From contig CAZKRY010000001.1 in NCBI GenBank assembly GCA_964555355.1, positions 186,001 through 250,000 on the forward strand: a stretch of 64,000 nt of DNA, read 5' to 3'. This document shows, piece after piece, positions 24,445 to 33,430 of the stretch. Numbering within the stretch: the first letter of the stretch is position 1; each line of letters opens with the position of its first letter. Origin of the DNA: CAIKBL01 sp964555355. GTDB lineage: Bacteria > Pseudomonadota > Gammaproteobacteria > Ga0077536. Position numbers and translations under genes: made by a program. The notes beneath the pieces are model-generated. The model was not told the DNA's origin, did not search any database, and was given only the letters and a program-made list of their open reading frames with translations.

Positions 24445-26181
24445 ATGAATGTCACGACTTCCATCTCAAAAGCCGAAGCGCAGGAAGAAAAACCCGAAAC
24501 CACCGCGCAGAACTTCGCACGCGTGCAGCGTGCAATCGTTAAAGTCCTTTTCAATTTTTACGGATTCAGCCCCAAGCTCGATGACCGTTTGAAGCGATTG
24601 CGAGGGGTTCTCAAAACCGCGCCGCGCAGCGCTTCGGCATTGACACTTATCGACGAATCAGTCGAGCAACTTGTCGCGACGAATCTTAAAGGCGCCAATC
24701 ATTCAGCAATCGCCCAAGCGTTTGCCGATTTCTTGAGCCAGCTACAGGTTCCGTCGGCTTCCTCGGCCGAAGTTCGATCTCTGCAGCGGCGCTTTTCCGA
24801 CGCACAAAGCGCGGAGGACTTGGAGCGTCTAACCCGCGAAGCCTCAACATTGGTCAACCGCGCGCTGCGCGAACCTGAGTTGACGGGCGACCATGTCGGC
24901 GAAGGCGCCGAAGGCGCCGAATCGCTCGCGCGCTTGCTAACCTCAATCAAGGCGCCGGAAGGTTTGAAGCGAACCTTGGACGGCATCGCGGCGCGAGTCG
25001 AAAGGGCTAGAGCACGAAGTGCGTGTTTATCCGCCGCGGCAGAAGCCGCCGACGCGCTTTCACTCGCGCTCGCAGGCGAACAGGTGCCCAGCTCGACCGA
25101 TTCGATCCTTGCCGCGCGTAATGCATTATCGCGTTTGCTCAACGTGTTGGAGGCGGGCGATGTATGCAATCAAGAGATTACGTCCATCTATGCGCGATTA
25201 GACGCCGCTCACTCGGATGCGGAATTGTCCGCGTGCGCGCGCAGCGCGGGTGAACTCATTAAGCGGCGCCATGAAAGCATGGAACGCGAGCTTGCCGAGC
25301 TAGGCGCTTTTCTGCGCTCCACGGCACGACGCGTCGAAGAGTTTCGCACAACGCTTCAAGTAAGCGGCAATTCGCATCAAGCCTCGATCGAAAATGCTTC
25401 ACGCATGCAAGCGGCCATGCACGATCGTGTCACGCACCTAAAGGAGCGCGTCATCGATGAAGCGCATATCGACGCGCTGAAAGGGTATGTGACCGACGAA
25501 CTTATCATGCTGGAAGATGTGTTGGCCCAGCACGTCAGTGCCGACTCCCAAATACATCAGAGTGCGGCCGGCAATGTGAGTGACGCGTTGACTCGCCTGT
25601 CTGAGTTGGAATTGGAAGTCATGCGGCTACGCAACGATTTGGATGAGCAGCATAGCTTGAATTTGATCGATCCTTTGACCGGGATATTGAATCGCCTTGG
25701 ATATAACGAAAGCGTTGCGCGCGAGTATGCGCGTTGGCGGAACGATGGCGGCAATCTGTCGCTCGCCATGCTCGATATCGATTTCTTTAAGCAGATAAAC
25801 GATCGCTTTGGACACGCCACCGGCGACAAAGTACTCACTTCGCTTGCCTCGCTACTGCGCAAACATCTACGCGGCGTTGATCACATCTGTCGCGTCGGCG
25901 GCGAGGAGTTTGTGCTAGTCATGCCGGACACGGATTTGGCTGGCGCCGCGACGGTCGCGGAAAAAATGCGAGCGACAGTCGCCGCGAGCCAATTTCGCTT
26001 CAAAGACACCCCTGTGCCGGTGACTTTTTCGTGCGGCGTTGCCACCTTTCGCGCAGGCGACATCGTGCAAGATGTATTCGAACGCGCCGACGGCGCTTTG
26101 TACGCGGCCAAGAACTCGGGCCGCAATCGCTGTGCGACGGAACTCGAGTTATCCGATGAGTCGCAAGCGGCCGCGGGCTAA
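24445..26181 (+). CDS. Diguanylate cyclase with long helical N-terminal region (DgcP-like)
   Basis: A 578-residue protein with no membrane helix. Residues 1-400 are almost wholly alpha-helical with coiled-coil character; residues 401-570 form a GGDEF domain that makes cyclic di-GMP. The active site is GGEEF (485-489), the metal site is in AMLDIDFFKQINDRFGH, and an allosteric I-site RxxD (Arg476-Asp479) is intact, so product inhibition is expected. P. aeruginosa DgcP (PA5487) sits at the same locus beside dsbA and cc4 and acts at cell poles; orthology is likely but unproven. No clear ribosome binding site precedes the ATG. The gene converges on a PilZ-like gene seven bases away. Confidence 0.88.
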   Translation: MNVTTSISKAEAQEEKPETTAQNFARVQRAIVKVLFNFYGFSPKLDDRLKRLRGVLKTAPRSASALTLIDESVEQLVATNLKGANHSAIAQAFADFLSQLQVPSASSAEVRSLQRRFSDAQSAEDLERLTREASTLVNRALREPELTGDHVGEGAEGAESLARLLTSIKAPEGLKRTLDGIAARVERARARSACLSAAAEAADALSLALAGEQVPSSTDSILAARNALSRLLNVLEAGDVCNQEITSIYARLDAAHSDAELSACARSAGELIKRRHESMERELAELGAFLRSTARRVEEFRTTLQVSGNSHQASIENASRMQAAMHDRVTHLKERVIDEAHIDALKGYVTDELIMLEDVLAQHVSADSQIHQSAAGNVSDALTRLSELELEVMRLRNDLDEQHSLNLIDPLTGILNRLGYNESVAREYARWRNDGGNLSLAMLDIDFFKQINDRFGHATGDKVLTSLASLLRKHLRGVDHICRVGGEEFVLVMPDTDLAGAATVAEKMRATVAASQFRFKDTPVPVTFSCGVATFRAGDIVQDVFERADGALYAAKNSGRNRCATELELSDESQAAAG

Positions 26182-26188
26182 ATCTCGT

Positions 26189-26602
26189 TCACGCGAATAT
26201 GAGAGAACCCAGATACGCGGCCAGTAACTGTTTGGCGCCGGCATCCAGTGCCGAGAAGCGTACGCCAAGCAACATTTCATCATTCACTCCGCTGTTCAAA
26301 CTAGGCTCCACCCGGTAGAGCGCTATGCCTTGCGCGGTGACGCCGCGCACGCTGCCGTTGACGTTGAGCGCCATCGACAATTCCAGAAGGCGTAGGCGAT
26401 TCGATTCCGGCGGATGCACCAAAAGCGCATAACGCGGGTCGCAGGCGACTTGCGCGGCATCCATCGACAGGTTCCGCACGCGACACGGAAAAGTTAGGTT
26501 TTGGCTAAGTCGAATTAATGCGTTGCACTGGGTCTCAAAGCGCTCGGCGCGTCGGCGCTCGGCGACCTCGGCCACATTCGTGGCGGCGTTGAAAAGGGGC
26601 AT
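26189..26602 (-). CDS. PilZ-like domain protein
   Basis: A 137-residue protein with the PilZ pattern: an N-terminal basic RxxxR (within ERRRAER) followed by a beta-barrel segment with N-x-S (RNLSMDA). In cyclic di-GMP binders the second motif is (D/N)xSxxG; here the Gly is Ala, so binding could be weak or lost. It converges tail to tail with the diguanylate cyclase gene, so the pair may be a synthase and its receptor. The rest of the chain shows no other domain. Confidence 0.65.
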   Translation of the reverse strand: MPLFNAATNVAEVAERRRAERFETQCNALIRLSQNLTFPCRVRNLSMDAAQVACDPRYALLVHPPESNRLRLLELSMALNVNGSVRGVTAQGIALYRVEPSLNSGVNDEMLLGVRFSALDAGAKQLLAAYLGSLIFA

Positions 26603-26744
26603 GTGCGCAAAGTCTCGTTCAAATTATTGTGTGGAACTGCGCGCATCGTGCGCTCTTTTTTGGTCCCTCCGGGCGTTGATTATCTGGAACCGGGCATTCA
26701 TCGCAAAGAGGTCGCGGCGGGCGTGACATTGTTTAACGCGGGAC

Positions 26745-26967
26745 GGTCGAACCGCTGGGCTCTCGCCAAGCTACCTGACACCCCAACACAATTTGACCGG
26801 CTAAAGCCGTGCTAGGCCCGGCGGGATTGACTCGTCCGCGCTTGTTGCGCGTCCTCGCCCCTACGGGGCGCACTGCGTGCGTCCCACTTCGCTTCGCGAA
26901 GTGGTCGAACCGCTGGGCTCTCGCCAAGCTACCAGGCACCCCCCACACAATTTGACCGGCTTTAGCC
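26745..26967. repeat. Direct repeat pair with a decayed tRNA end
   Basis: Two copies of a 64-65-base sequence (26745-26808 and 26903-26967) are about 90% identical by eye; both begin GGTCGAACCGCTGGGCTCTC and end in AATTTGACCGGCT(A/T)(A/T)AGCC. After the second copy comes the tRNA-Arg 3' end; after the first, at 26817-26833, a short relic (CCCGGCGGGA-TTGACTCG) resembles that tRNA end. The region between them carries two small hairpins (at about 26847-26861 and 26884-26902). The 26603-26980 gap holds no gene. It looks like an old tandem duplication or integration scar next to a tRNA. Confidence 0.65.
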
Positions 26968-26980
26968 GGTCAAATTGTGT
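26945..26980. terminator. 17-bp perfect hairpin abutting the tRNA-Arg 3' end
   Basis: A perfect inverted repeat (ACACAATTTGACCGGCT and its complement) with a two-base centre begins exactly one base after the tRNA's encoded CCA. It probably ends the tRNA transcript or guides 3' processing, but no T-run follows. Confidence 0.55.
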
Positions 26981-27057
26981 TGGCGCGCCCGGCGGGACTC
27001 GAACCCACGACCTCAGGCTTCGGAGGCCTGCACTCTATCCAACTGAGCTACGGGCGC
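26981..27057 (-). tRNA. tRNA-Arg(CCG)
   Basis: A 77-nt cloverleaf on the minus strand: acceptor GCGCCCG / CGGGCGC, a D-arm with GCTCAGTTGGATAGAGT, a CAGGC/GCCTG anticodon stem with loop CTCCGAA (anticodon CCG), a T-arm with GGGTTCGAGTCCC, and an encoded CCA end. Confidence 0.97.
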
Positions 27058-27104
27058 GTAGGACTCCATTGTAAGCACATCACCCATGCCGCGGCCACGG
27101 CCGC

Positions 27105-29237
27105 TTAGGTGGTTAGCCGCCGGTAGATGTCGGCCACTTTGTAAGGGAGTTTGTGGACTTCATCCACCACCGTGAAATTCGACGCGCCATACATATGCGG
27201 CAAATAAGACTGAGCTTCCTTATCAATGGTGATGCAAAACGGGTGAATGCCGCCGCGCTTCACTTCGAGTAACGCGTGACGCGTATCTTCGATGCCGTAA
27301 CGCCCACGGTAACTGCCGTAGTCCTCGGGTTTGCCGTCGGAGAGCGTGATTAGCAGCTTGGTCTTGGCTGGCACCGCGCTCAACAATTTGCTCAGGTGGC
27401 GAATGGCGACACCCATCCGGGTATAGGCTTTCGGCGCCATGCCGCTGATCCGGCGCTTTACCGCGCTGTCATACGGGTCGTCAAAGCGTTTTACGCGGTA
27501 GATTTCGCAACGCTTGTTGGTGCGGCCGGAGAACCCGTATATCGCGTATTGATCGCCCAACGTCGCCACCGCTTCGCATAGCAACACCAGCGACTCGCGT
27601 TCGGCGTCATTAACCCAACCCTTGGTCGAGCCGCTCATGTCGACCATGAACATCACGGCCACATTGCGCCCGGATTTTCGGAAATGCGTATAGAGCCGAT
27701 CGCTCATCTCGCGCCCTTGCAGGCGATCGACGTGCGCTTCCACCAGCGCATCGAGATCGAGTTCATCGCCGTGCGCTTGTTTTTTCTGACGTTGCGCTTC
27801 GCTCAAAATCGCTTCGAACACGCGTTGTATCGATTTCGCAAGTCCCTGGTATTTCGCACGCGTTTGCGCGATGAAATCTTCGCTGCCAAACGGCACATCG
27901 TGCTCGGTCAGCGCGCAGAAGGAATCGCGAAAGCGCTGGCGCGTGTAATCCCACTCGGGGTATAGCTCGACTCGCGCACCACCTTCAGGCAAATCGTCGC
28001 CTTGCTGCTTGCCTTCGAGTCCGGCTGGGTAGGCATCGCTGATGGCCTCGGGGTTCAAATAGTCATCATCCATCTCGCCCAAATCCTGCAAGATGGAATT
28101 CATCAACGCTTCAAGCTCGGCGCTCATCGGTAACGTTTGATCGTTGTATTTAAGCTCCGAGATATCCGCCGCCGCGCCATCGCCTTCGGTGGATAGCGTG
28201 AATCGATTGGCGGGATCGCGCCCTTCACAGGCGAGATCCCGATCGCTCTGTTCTTCCAAATCTTGTTGCAGCGAATTCAAGGCCTGCTGGAGCGCGGCTT
28301 TCTCACGAGGGACTCGTTTGAACAAAACCTCACGTACCTTGGCCGGAAACATTTCCCCTTGAAAACGTAAGTCCGGCGGCAACGGGCGACCGACAAAGTC
28401 GGCCACCAAACGCAGACTATCGTGAGCATTGGCACTCGGCTCGGTGAGTACACGCGCCGCTTCCGTAAAAGATCGCCAGGCGGCGCGCGCCGCCTCGTCC
28501 GTATACGCCACCTCGTCCATTTGGCGATGGAGACCCGGCAAATCACGCGCCAGACACGCGCGCAAACGCACGCATTCCAAACGTTGATAGATGGGCCAGG
28601 TCGTCGCCGCGTCAAGCGTGCGAATGGCTTCTTCCAGCGCGCGATAGCGCCACGTGCCGTAACGGTTTTGTGCCCATAAGAATGCCGCCATGCACTTGTA
28701 GAGCAGCGCGTTGTTGAGGCGTTCGGGCAGCAGCGCTAAATGCGCCGGCAAATAAATTTTCTCGGTATCGGTATAGGCATGCGGCTCGCAAGCGACTTGT
28801 AGATGGCGACCGCCCAGGCCCCGCACCAGGTACCGCAACAACCCTGCCACCTGTTCGAATTGTGCGCCGGTTTGTGCCTGCGTATGGGCCTCGATGTAGT
28901 GCGGGAGTTCGGTGAACACTTCGATGGCAAAGCCGAGGCCTCGGTTGTCGAAGGCGTCCATTGCTTTGATGACCCAGTCCTCGACCGCCGGCAAATCGAG
29001 ATAGCGAAACGCGCTCGGCGCGTTGGCGACAAAATGCGCGGCGAGTTCATCGTTTGATAAGGCAATGACTTCCGCCCAGTGGAAGATAAACTCCTGTGCG
29101 TCGCGCTCGAGTTCGGCTAGTTCGGCGATCGTCTCGTGCGCGCGCGGCAAGCGTGCGACTACTTGGCTGGAAAACTTCTCCAGGTCTTTTTGGACACGGA
29201 TGAGATTGAAGAAGTTTTGACGCGCGCCGTCGGACAT
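27105..29237 (-). CDS. VWA domain protein of the NorD/CbbO family
   Basis: A 710-residue cytoplasmic protein with a long helical N-terminal part and a C-terminal von Willebrand A domain (about 515-705). The MIDAS motif DxSxS is Asp-Met-Ser-Gly-Ser in FMVDMSGST, with a later Thr (YTRMGVAIRH) and Asp (LSDGKPEDYG). With the AAA+ ATPase five bases upstream it forms a NorD/NorQ or CbbO/CbbQ pair, remodelling chaperones that activate nitric oxide reductase or RuBisCO. Neither client is in this window, so which it serves cannot be told from sequence here. The sequence AYTRMG and RYGIEDTRHAL block is typical of both subfamilies. Confidence 0.85.
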   Translation of the reverse strand: MSDGARQNFFNLIRVQKDLEKFSSQVVARLPRAHETIAELAELERDAQEFIFHWAEVIALSNDELAAHFVANAPSAFRYLDLPAVEDWVIKAMDAFDNRGLGFAIEVFTELPHYIEAHTQAQTGAQFEQVAGLLRYLVRGLGGRHLQVACEPHAYTDTEKIYLPAHLALLPERLNNALLYKCMAAFLWAQNRYGTWRYRALEEAIRTLDAATTWPIYQRLECVRLRACLARDLPGLHRQMDEVAYTDEAARAAWRSFTEAARVLTEPSANAHDSLRLVADFVGRPLPPDLRFQGEMFPAKVREVLFKRVPREKAALQQALNSLQQDLEEQSDRDLACEGRDPANRFTLSTEGDGAAADISELKYNDQTLPMSAELEALMNSILQDLGEMDDDYLNPEAISDAYPAGLEGKQQGDDLPEGGARVELYPEWDYTRQRFRDSFCALTEHDVPFGSEDFIAQTRAKYQGLAKSIQRVFEAILSEAQRQKKQAHGDELDLDALVEAHVDRLQGREMSDRLYTHFRKSGRNVAVMFMVDMSGSTKGWVNDAERESLVLLCEAVATLGDQYAIYGFSGRTNKRCEIYRVKRFDDPYDSAVKRRISGMAPKAYTRMGVAIRHLSKLLSAVPAKTKLLITLSDGKPEDYGSYRGRYGIEDTRHALLEVKRGGIHPFCITIDKEAQSYLPHMYGASNFTVVDEVHKLPYKVADIYRRLTT

Positions 29238-29242
29238 GGAAG

Positions 29243-30100
29243 CTAAAACACTGCCGCCGCCAATTCGTGCACGGCTTGTCGTAACTCCGGATCGTCGGTC
29301 AACGCTTGGCCGACCGCGGTATCGCAGGCCAACGCTGGTGGGATCCCGTGGGCGATCAACTTGCCAGCGTTGACCAGCAGGCGCGTACTCGCCCCTTCAT
29401 CGAGTCCACTGCCTTTGAGGTTGCGAGTATGCGTCCCAAACTTCACCAAGCGCTTCGCGGTCTCCGCGTCCACGGCGCTTTCGGTGGCGACGACTTTTTG
29501 CTCCAGCTCGGCAGACGGATAGTTAAATTCAAGCGCCACAAAGCGTTGGCGTGTGCTCTGTTTCAAGTCTTTCAGCACGCTCTGGTAGCCGGGGTTGTAA
29601 GACACTACCAAGCAGAACTCCGGTGGCACACGCAGCAACTGGCCAAGTTTGTCGACCGGCAGGATCCGCCGGTCATCGCATAACGGGTGGATGACCACGG
29701 ACGTGTCTTTGCGCGCCTCGACGATTTCATCGAGATAACAGATGGCGCCGCGTCTGACTGCATCGGTTAATGGCCCATCCAGCCACTCGGTTTCACCACC
29801 CCTCACCAAATAACGGCCGACCAAGTCGGCTGCGGTCAGATCGTCATGGCAGGCCACGGTAATCAGCGGGCGCTTTAGATACCAACTCATGTAATGCACA
29901 AAACGGCTTTTGCCACAGCCCGTTGGCCCCTTCAGCAGCACCGGTAGCTGATTGCGGTAGGCCGCCGCGAAGATTTCCACTTCACGGCCGCAGGGTTCGT
30001 AGTAGGGTTCGACTTCGAGCAGACGCTCGGCAAGGAGCGTGGTTGGGTTCGCTGAGTTCAACAGGAGAGTCCTTCGCGCCAGTCTTGAGGTAGACGGCAT
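29243..30100 (-). CDS. MoxR-type AAA+ ATPase of the CbbQ/NirQ/NorQ/GpvN family
   Basis: A 285-residue AAA+ ATPase. Walker A is GPTGCGKSRF (about residues 57-66), Walker B is ICYLDEIVEAR, and the family-specific PYYEPCGREVEIF segment precedes the P-loop. The C-terminal CbbQ_C helices are present. It works as a hexamer with the VWA protein encoded directly downstream. The ATG at 30100 is used; family members often start about 20 residues later, so the first residues are uncertain. No nor, nir or cbb structural genes are near. Confidence 0.88.
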   Translation of the reverse strand: MPSTSRLARRTLLLNSANPTTLLAERLLEVEPYYEPCGREVEIFAAAYRNQLPVLLKGPTGCGKSRFVHYMSWYLKRPLITVACHDDLTAADLVGRYLVRGGETEWLDGPLTDAVRRGAICYLDEIVEARKDTSVVIHPLCDDRRILPVDKLGQLLRVPPEFCLVVSYNPGYQSVLKDLKQSTRQRFVALEFNYPSAELEQKVVATESAVDAETAKRLVKFGTHTRNLKGSGLDEGASTRLLVNAGKLIAHGIPPALACDTAVGQALTDDPELRQAVHELAAAVF

Positions 30101-30171
30101 TATGAGTCAAAGCCCGTGGTCGGCACACAGTCGATTTGCGAGAGTTCCCTAGTGCCGGTGGGTGATTTCGC

Positions 30172-30177
30172 TATAAT
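30172..30177 (+). promoter_or_regulatory. Candidate -10 box for cytochrome c5
   Basis: TATAAT in the context CGCTATAATGCC lies 93 bases before the cytochrome start, in the divergent gap with the cbbQ-like gene. The -35 is not clear. Confidence 0.45.
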
Positions 30178-30269
30178 GCCGGGCGTTTGCGCTGGAGGGG
30201 ACGGCGCGAGCTTCACCGATTCTGACCTTGCGGCGCACCGCGCCGCACCGACACGAGGGCTTTCACAAC

Positions 30270-31127
30270 ATGAGTTCGAATCACGACAACGCCGCACAAG
30301 ACGCTGTCTTCGTGCGCAATTTCGCGTTGGTTTTAGCGGGTCTCGGCGTTATCGGGATCATCATCGCCATCTTGGCGCGCCACGTGACCGGCGAATTTTT
30401 GCCGAACAGCGTCTACCAAGGCGATATGAACGAACGCATCACGCCGGTGGGCGCGGTTAATACCACTGGCAGCGCCGTAGTGCTGGCCGGCTCCGCGCCA
30501 ACTGAACCCGCGGGCGCCGCGGCACCCGCTGCCGCTGCAAGTCCCGGCGAAGCGGCCTATAACAAAGTCTGTTTCGCCTGTCACGCACAAGGGGTGGCGG
30601 GCGCACCGAAGTTTGGCGATTCCGCAGCGTGGGGTCCGCGCATCGCGCAAGGGAAAGACACGTTATACAAACACGCGATGGAAGGTTTCACGGGTCAGGC
30701 CGGCATGATGCCGCCTAAAGGCGGCGCGGTTGATATGTCCGATGACGATGTCAAAGCCGCGGTCGATTTTATGGTTAATGCCGCGGGCGGCGGTTCCGAA
30801 GCCGCACCAGCGGCGGCCGAACCTGCTGCTGCCGCGCCAGCTGAATCTGTGGCGCCTGCGGCGGTCGCTGCGGTCGGCAAAGGCAAGGAAGTTTACGACG
30901 CCGTATGTTTTGCCTGTCATACCCCCGGTGCGGCCGGTGCTCCGAAGTTTGGCGATGCGGCGGCGTGGGCGCCGCGCATTGCCAAAGGCATGGATTTACT
31001 GCACGAGCATTCGATTAAAGGCTTCATGGGCGAAGCCGGCATGATGCCGCCCAAGGGCGGGCGTCCGGACTTTGCGGACGAGGACGTCATGGCGGCAGTC
31101 GACTACATGGTGGAAAACAGCAAGTAG
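30270..31127 (+). CDS. Membrane-anchored two-domain cytochrome c5
   Basis: A 285-residue protein with an uncleaved N-terminal membrane helix (about 16-37) and two cytochrome c5-type domains joined by Ala/Pro/Glu-rich linkers. The haem sites are Cys101-Cys104-His105 and Cys213-Cys216-His217 (both CFACH). Each domain has the c5 signature GAPKFGD, W-x-PRIA, and GMMPPKGG, which supplies the axial methionine. The near-identical halves show internal duplication. It is a likely periplasm-facing electron shuttle to a terminal oxidase. The ATG at 30270 follows GAGGG; an upstream in-frame start adds 14 residues without family support. A strong terminator follows. Confidence 0.9.
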   Translation: MSSNHDNAAQDAVFVRNFALVLAGLGVIGIIIAILARHVTGEFLPNSVYQGDMNERITPVGAVNTTGSAVVLAGSAPTEPAGAAAPAAAASPGEAAYNKVCFACHAQGVAGAPKFGDSAAWGPRIAQGKDTLYKHAMEGFTGQAGMMPPKGGAVDMSDDDVKAAVDFMVNAAGGGSEAAPAAAEPAAAAPAESVAPAAVAAVGKGKEVYDAVCFACHTPGAAGAPKFGDAAAWAPRIAKGMDLLHEHSIKGFMGEAGMMPPKGGRPDFADEDVMAAVDYMVENSK

Positions 31128-31150
31128 TCGCGGTCGCTATCAATCTCCAG

Positions 31151-31179
31151 AAAACAGGGGCTTTTGCCCCTGTTTTTTT
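31151..31179. terminator. Intrinsic terminator between cytochrome c5 and uvrD
   Basis: An 11-bp stem (AAAACAGGGGC / GCCCCTGTTTT) with a TTTT loop is followed by a T-run on the plus strand and preceded by an A-run, so it can work in both directions for the convergent genes. Confidence 0.92.
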
Positions 31180-31184
31180 GCGAC

Positions 31185-33329
31185 TCACAAAGCTTCCAGG
31201 CCGGCGTATGCGGCGACCAGCCATTTGACGCCACTGCCGGAAAAATTGACCTGCACGCGGGTATGCGCGCCGCGGCCTTCCAGATGCAGGACTACCCCTT
31301 CGCCAAACGTGCGGTGATGCACGCGCTGGCCCAAATGTAAGTCGGCATCCAGCTGCGGCTCAGCGCTAAACGATGTGCGGGTATTACCGCCGATGCGCAC
31401 CTCTTCCAACAACGCGCCCGGAATTTCCCGCAAGAAGCGCGAGGCACTCGGATAGAAATCCGCGCCGTGTAAGCGCCGCGATTCGGCGTGCGATAAAGTC
31501 AATCGCTGGCGCGCCCGCGTCAAACCGACGTAGCACAACCTACGTTCCTCTTCGAGTTGTCCCGCGTCCTGCGCCGAGCGTTGGTGCGGAAACAATCCTT
31601 CTTCCACCCCCACCAAGAACACGTTGTTGAATTCGAGCCCTTTGGCGGAATGCAGGGTCATCAATTGCACACAGTCGTCAAACTTGCCCGCTTGGCCTTC
31701 ACCGGCTTCGAGCGCGGCATGACTCAGAAAAGCCGCGACGAGTGGCATCTCGGCGTCGTTTTCGTCCAGCACGAAATCGCGGGCGGCGGTGACTAGTTCT
31801 TCCAAGTTTTCAATTCGATCAAGCCCACGGTCCCCTTTCTCCTTGCGGTAGTGATCGGTCAGTCCGCTCATCGCGATGACAGTGTCAAGCACATCAGCGA
31901 GTGGCAGCGCGTTGATTTGTTGTTCGATGGATTCGATCAACTTCATAAATCCACCGACTGCGGTGGCGGCACGTGCCGGTAACAGCCGCTGATTGATAAG
32001 CTTTGCCGCCGCCTCCCACAGCGTGAGCCGGTCCAAGCGCGCGGTTTGGCGAATGTCGTCGAGCGTGCGATTGCCGATTCCACGGGTCGGTAAATTGATG
32101 ATGCGTTCAAACGCGGGATCCGAGTCGCGGCTGGTTGCGAGCCTAAGGTAGGCGAGCGCGTCTTTGATTTCCGCGCGCTCGTAGAAGCGAAATCCGCCAT
32201 AGACACGGTACGGCACGTCTGCTTGGCGCAATGCATCTTCCATGACGCGCGACTGCGCGCTTACGCGGTACAGGATCGCGCAATCATCGAAGCGCTCGCC
32301 TTGTTCGGCTAAGACGCGGATGCGATCGACGCAATACCGCGCCTCATCTACGTCGTTATACGCCGTATAGAGTTTGATGGGTTCGCCGCGCGCGCCTTGT
32401 GTCCAAAGCTTCTTGCCGAGGCGACTCGAATTGTTGGCGATGAGCGCATTCGCGGCTTCCAGGATGGTGCCGGTCGAGCGATAGTTTTGCTCTAAGCGAA
32501 CCAGTTCGTGCTGAGGGAAATCGCGGCGAAAACGTTGCATGTTTTCGACCCTGGCGCCTCGCCAGCTATAAATCGATTGGTCGTCGTCGCCTACCGCGAA
32601 GAAATTCGCCTTTTCCGCCACCAGCAGTTTCAGCCACGCATACTGCAAGGCATTGGTATCTTGAAACTCATCCACCAACACATGGAAAAATCGTTCACGA
32701 TAATGCCGCAGCAGTCCCGTGTGATCTCTAAAAAGCTCATAAGCTCGTAGCAAAAGTTCGGCGAAATCGACTAGGCCGGCGCGCGCGCACGCTTCTTCGT
32801 AAGCATGATAGATGCCGATCAATGTACGCATGTTGAGGTCGCCGCCGTCGTGCAGCTGGTCGGCGCGTTCGCCCTCGTCTTTGCGCGCGTTGATAAACCA
32901 TTGCACTTCTTTGGCTTGCCATTGCTCTTCGTCGAGATTCAGGCCGCGGATGACACGTTTTAGCACTTTCTGTTGGTCTTCCGCGTCCATGATCTGAAAT
33001 TGTTCAGGCAGGCCGCTTTCGCGCCAATGCGTGCGCAGCAACCGATGCGCGATGCCATGAAACGTGCCAACCCACATGCCGCCGAGCGGCCGGCCGAGCA
33101 GGGACTCGATCCTCGCGCGCATTTCGGCGGCGGCTTTATTCGTGAAAGTCACGGCCATTACGCCGGTTGGCGAGGCGAGTCCCTGTTCCAGCGCCCATGC
33201 CACACGGTGCACCAACACGCGAGTTTTCCCGCTACCGGCGCCTGCCAGGACCAATGCTTGGCGCGCTGAGCTCGCTACCGCCGCGCGTTGTGCTTCATTA
33301 AGCCCTTTGAGAAGTCGTTCTTGTGTCAT
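31185..33329 (-). CDS. uvrD: DNA helicase II (UvrD/Rep family)
   Basis: A 714-residue superfamily 1A helicase that unwinds DNA 3' to 5' in nucleotide excision and mismatch repair. Motif I is LAGAGSGKTRVLVHR; motif II is VDEFQDTNALQY; motif III is GDDDQSIYSWRGA; motifs IV-VI follow with the LMTLHSAKGLEF and VGLTRARQRL blocks; the C-terminal beta region ends normally. PcrA/UvrD length and the DEFQDTN form fit UvrD better than Rep. The start overlaps a few bases of the upstream region of pmbA, which is divergent. Confidence 0.94.
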   Translation of the reverse strand: MTQERLLKGLNEAQRAAVASSARQALVLAGAGSGKTRVLVHRVAWALEQGLASPTGVMAVTFTNKAAAEMRARIESLLGRPLGGMWVGTFHGIAHRLLRTHWRESGLPEQFQIMDAEDQQKVLKRVIRGLNLDEEQWQAKEVQWFINARKDEGERADQLHDGGDLNMRTLIGIYHAYEEACARAGLVDFAELLLRAYELFRDHTGLLRHYRERFFHVLVDEFQDTNALQYAWLKLLVAEKANFFAVGDDDQSIYSWRGARVENMQRFRRDFPQHELVRLEQNYRSTGTILEAANALIANNSSRLGKKLWTQGARGEPIKLYTAYNDVDEARYCVDRIRVLAEQGERFDDCAILYRVSAQSRVMEDALRQADVPYRVYGGFRFYERAEIKDALAYLRLATSRDSDPAFERIINLPTRGIGNRTLDDIRQTARLDRLTLWEAAAKLINQRLLPARAATAVGGFMKLIESIEQQINALPLADVLDTVIAMSGLTDHYRKEKGDRGLDRIENLEELVTAARDFVLDENDAEMPLVAAFLSHAALEAGEGQAGKFDDCVQLMTLHSAKGLEFNNVFLVGVEEGLFPHQRSAQDAGQLEEERRLCYVGLTRARQRLTLSHAESRRLHGADFYPSASRFLREIPGALLEEVRIGGNTRTSFSAEPQLDADLHLGQRVHHRTFGEGVVLHLEGRGAHTRVQVNFSGSGVKWLVAAYAGLEAL

Positions 33330-33430
33330 CCGTAAATTCTATCAGTTCACGGGATCACACTCGGCCTCTCGGGCAAGCAGCGCCGCTTATCGCTACAATG
33401 CAGCGAGCTTTATCCAAGGTTGTCCGCGTG

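Noticed and set aside
26603..26816. Short rightward open frames after the PilZ-like gene
   Set aside because: They run through the direct repeat and lack ribosome binding sites and domain features.
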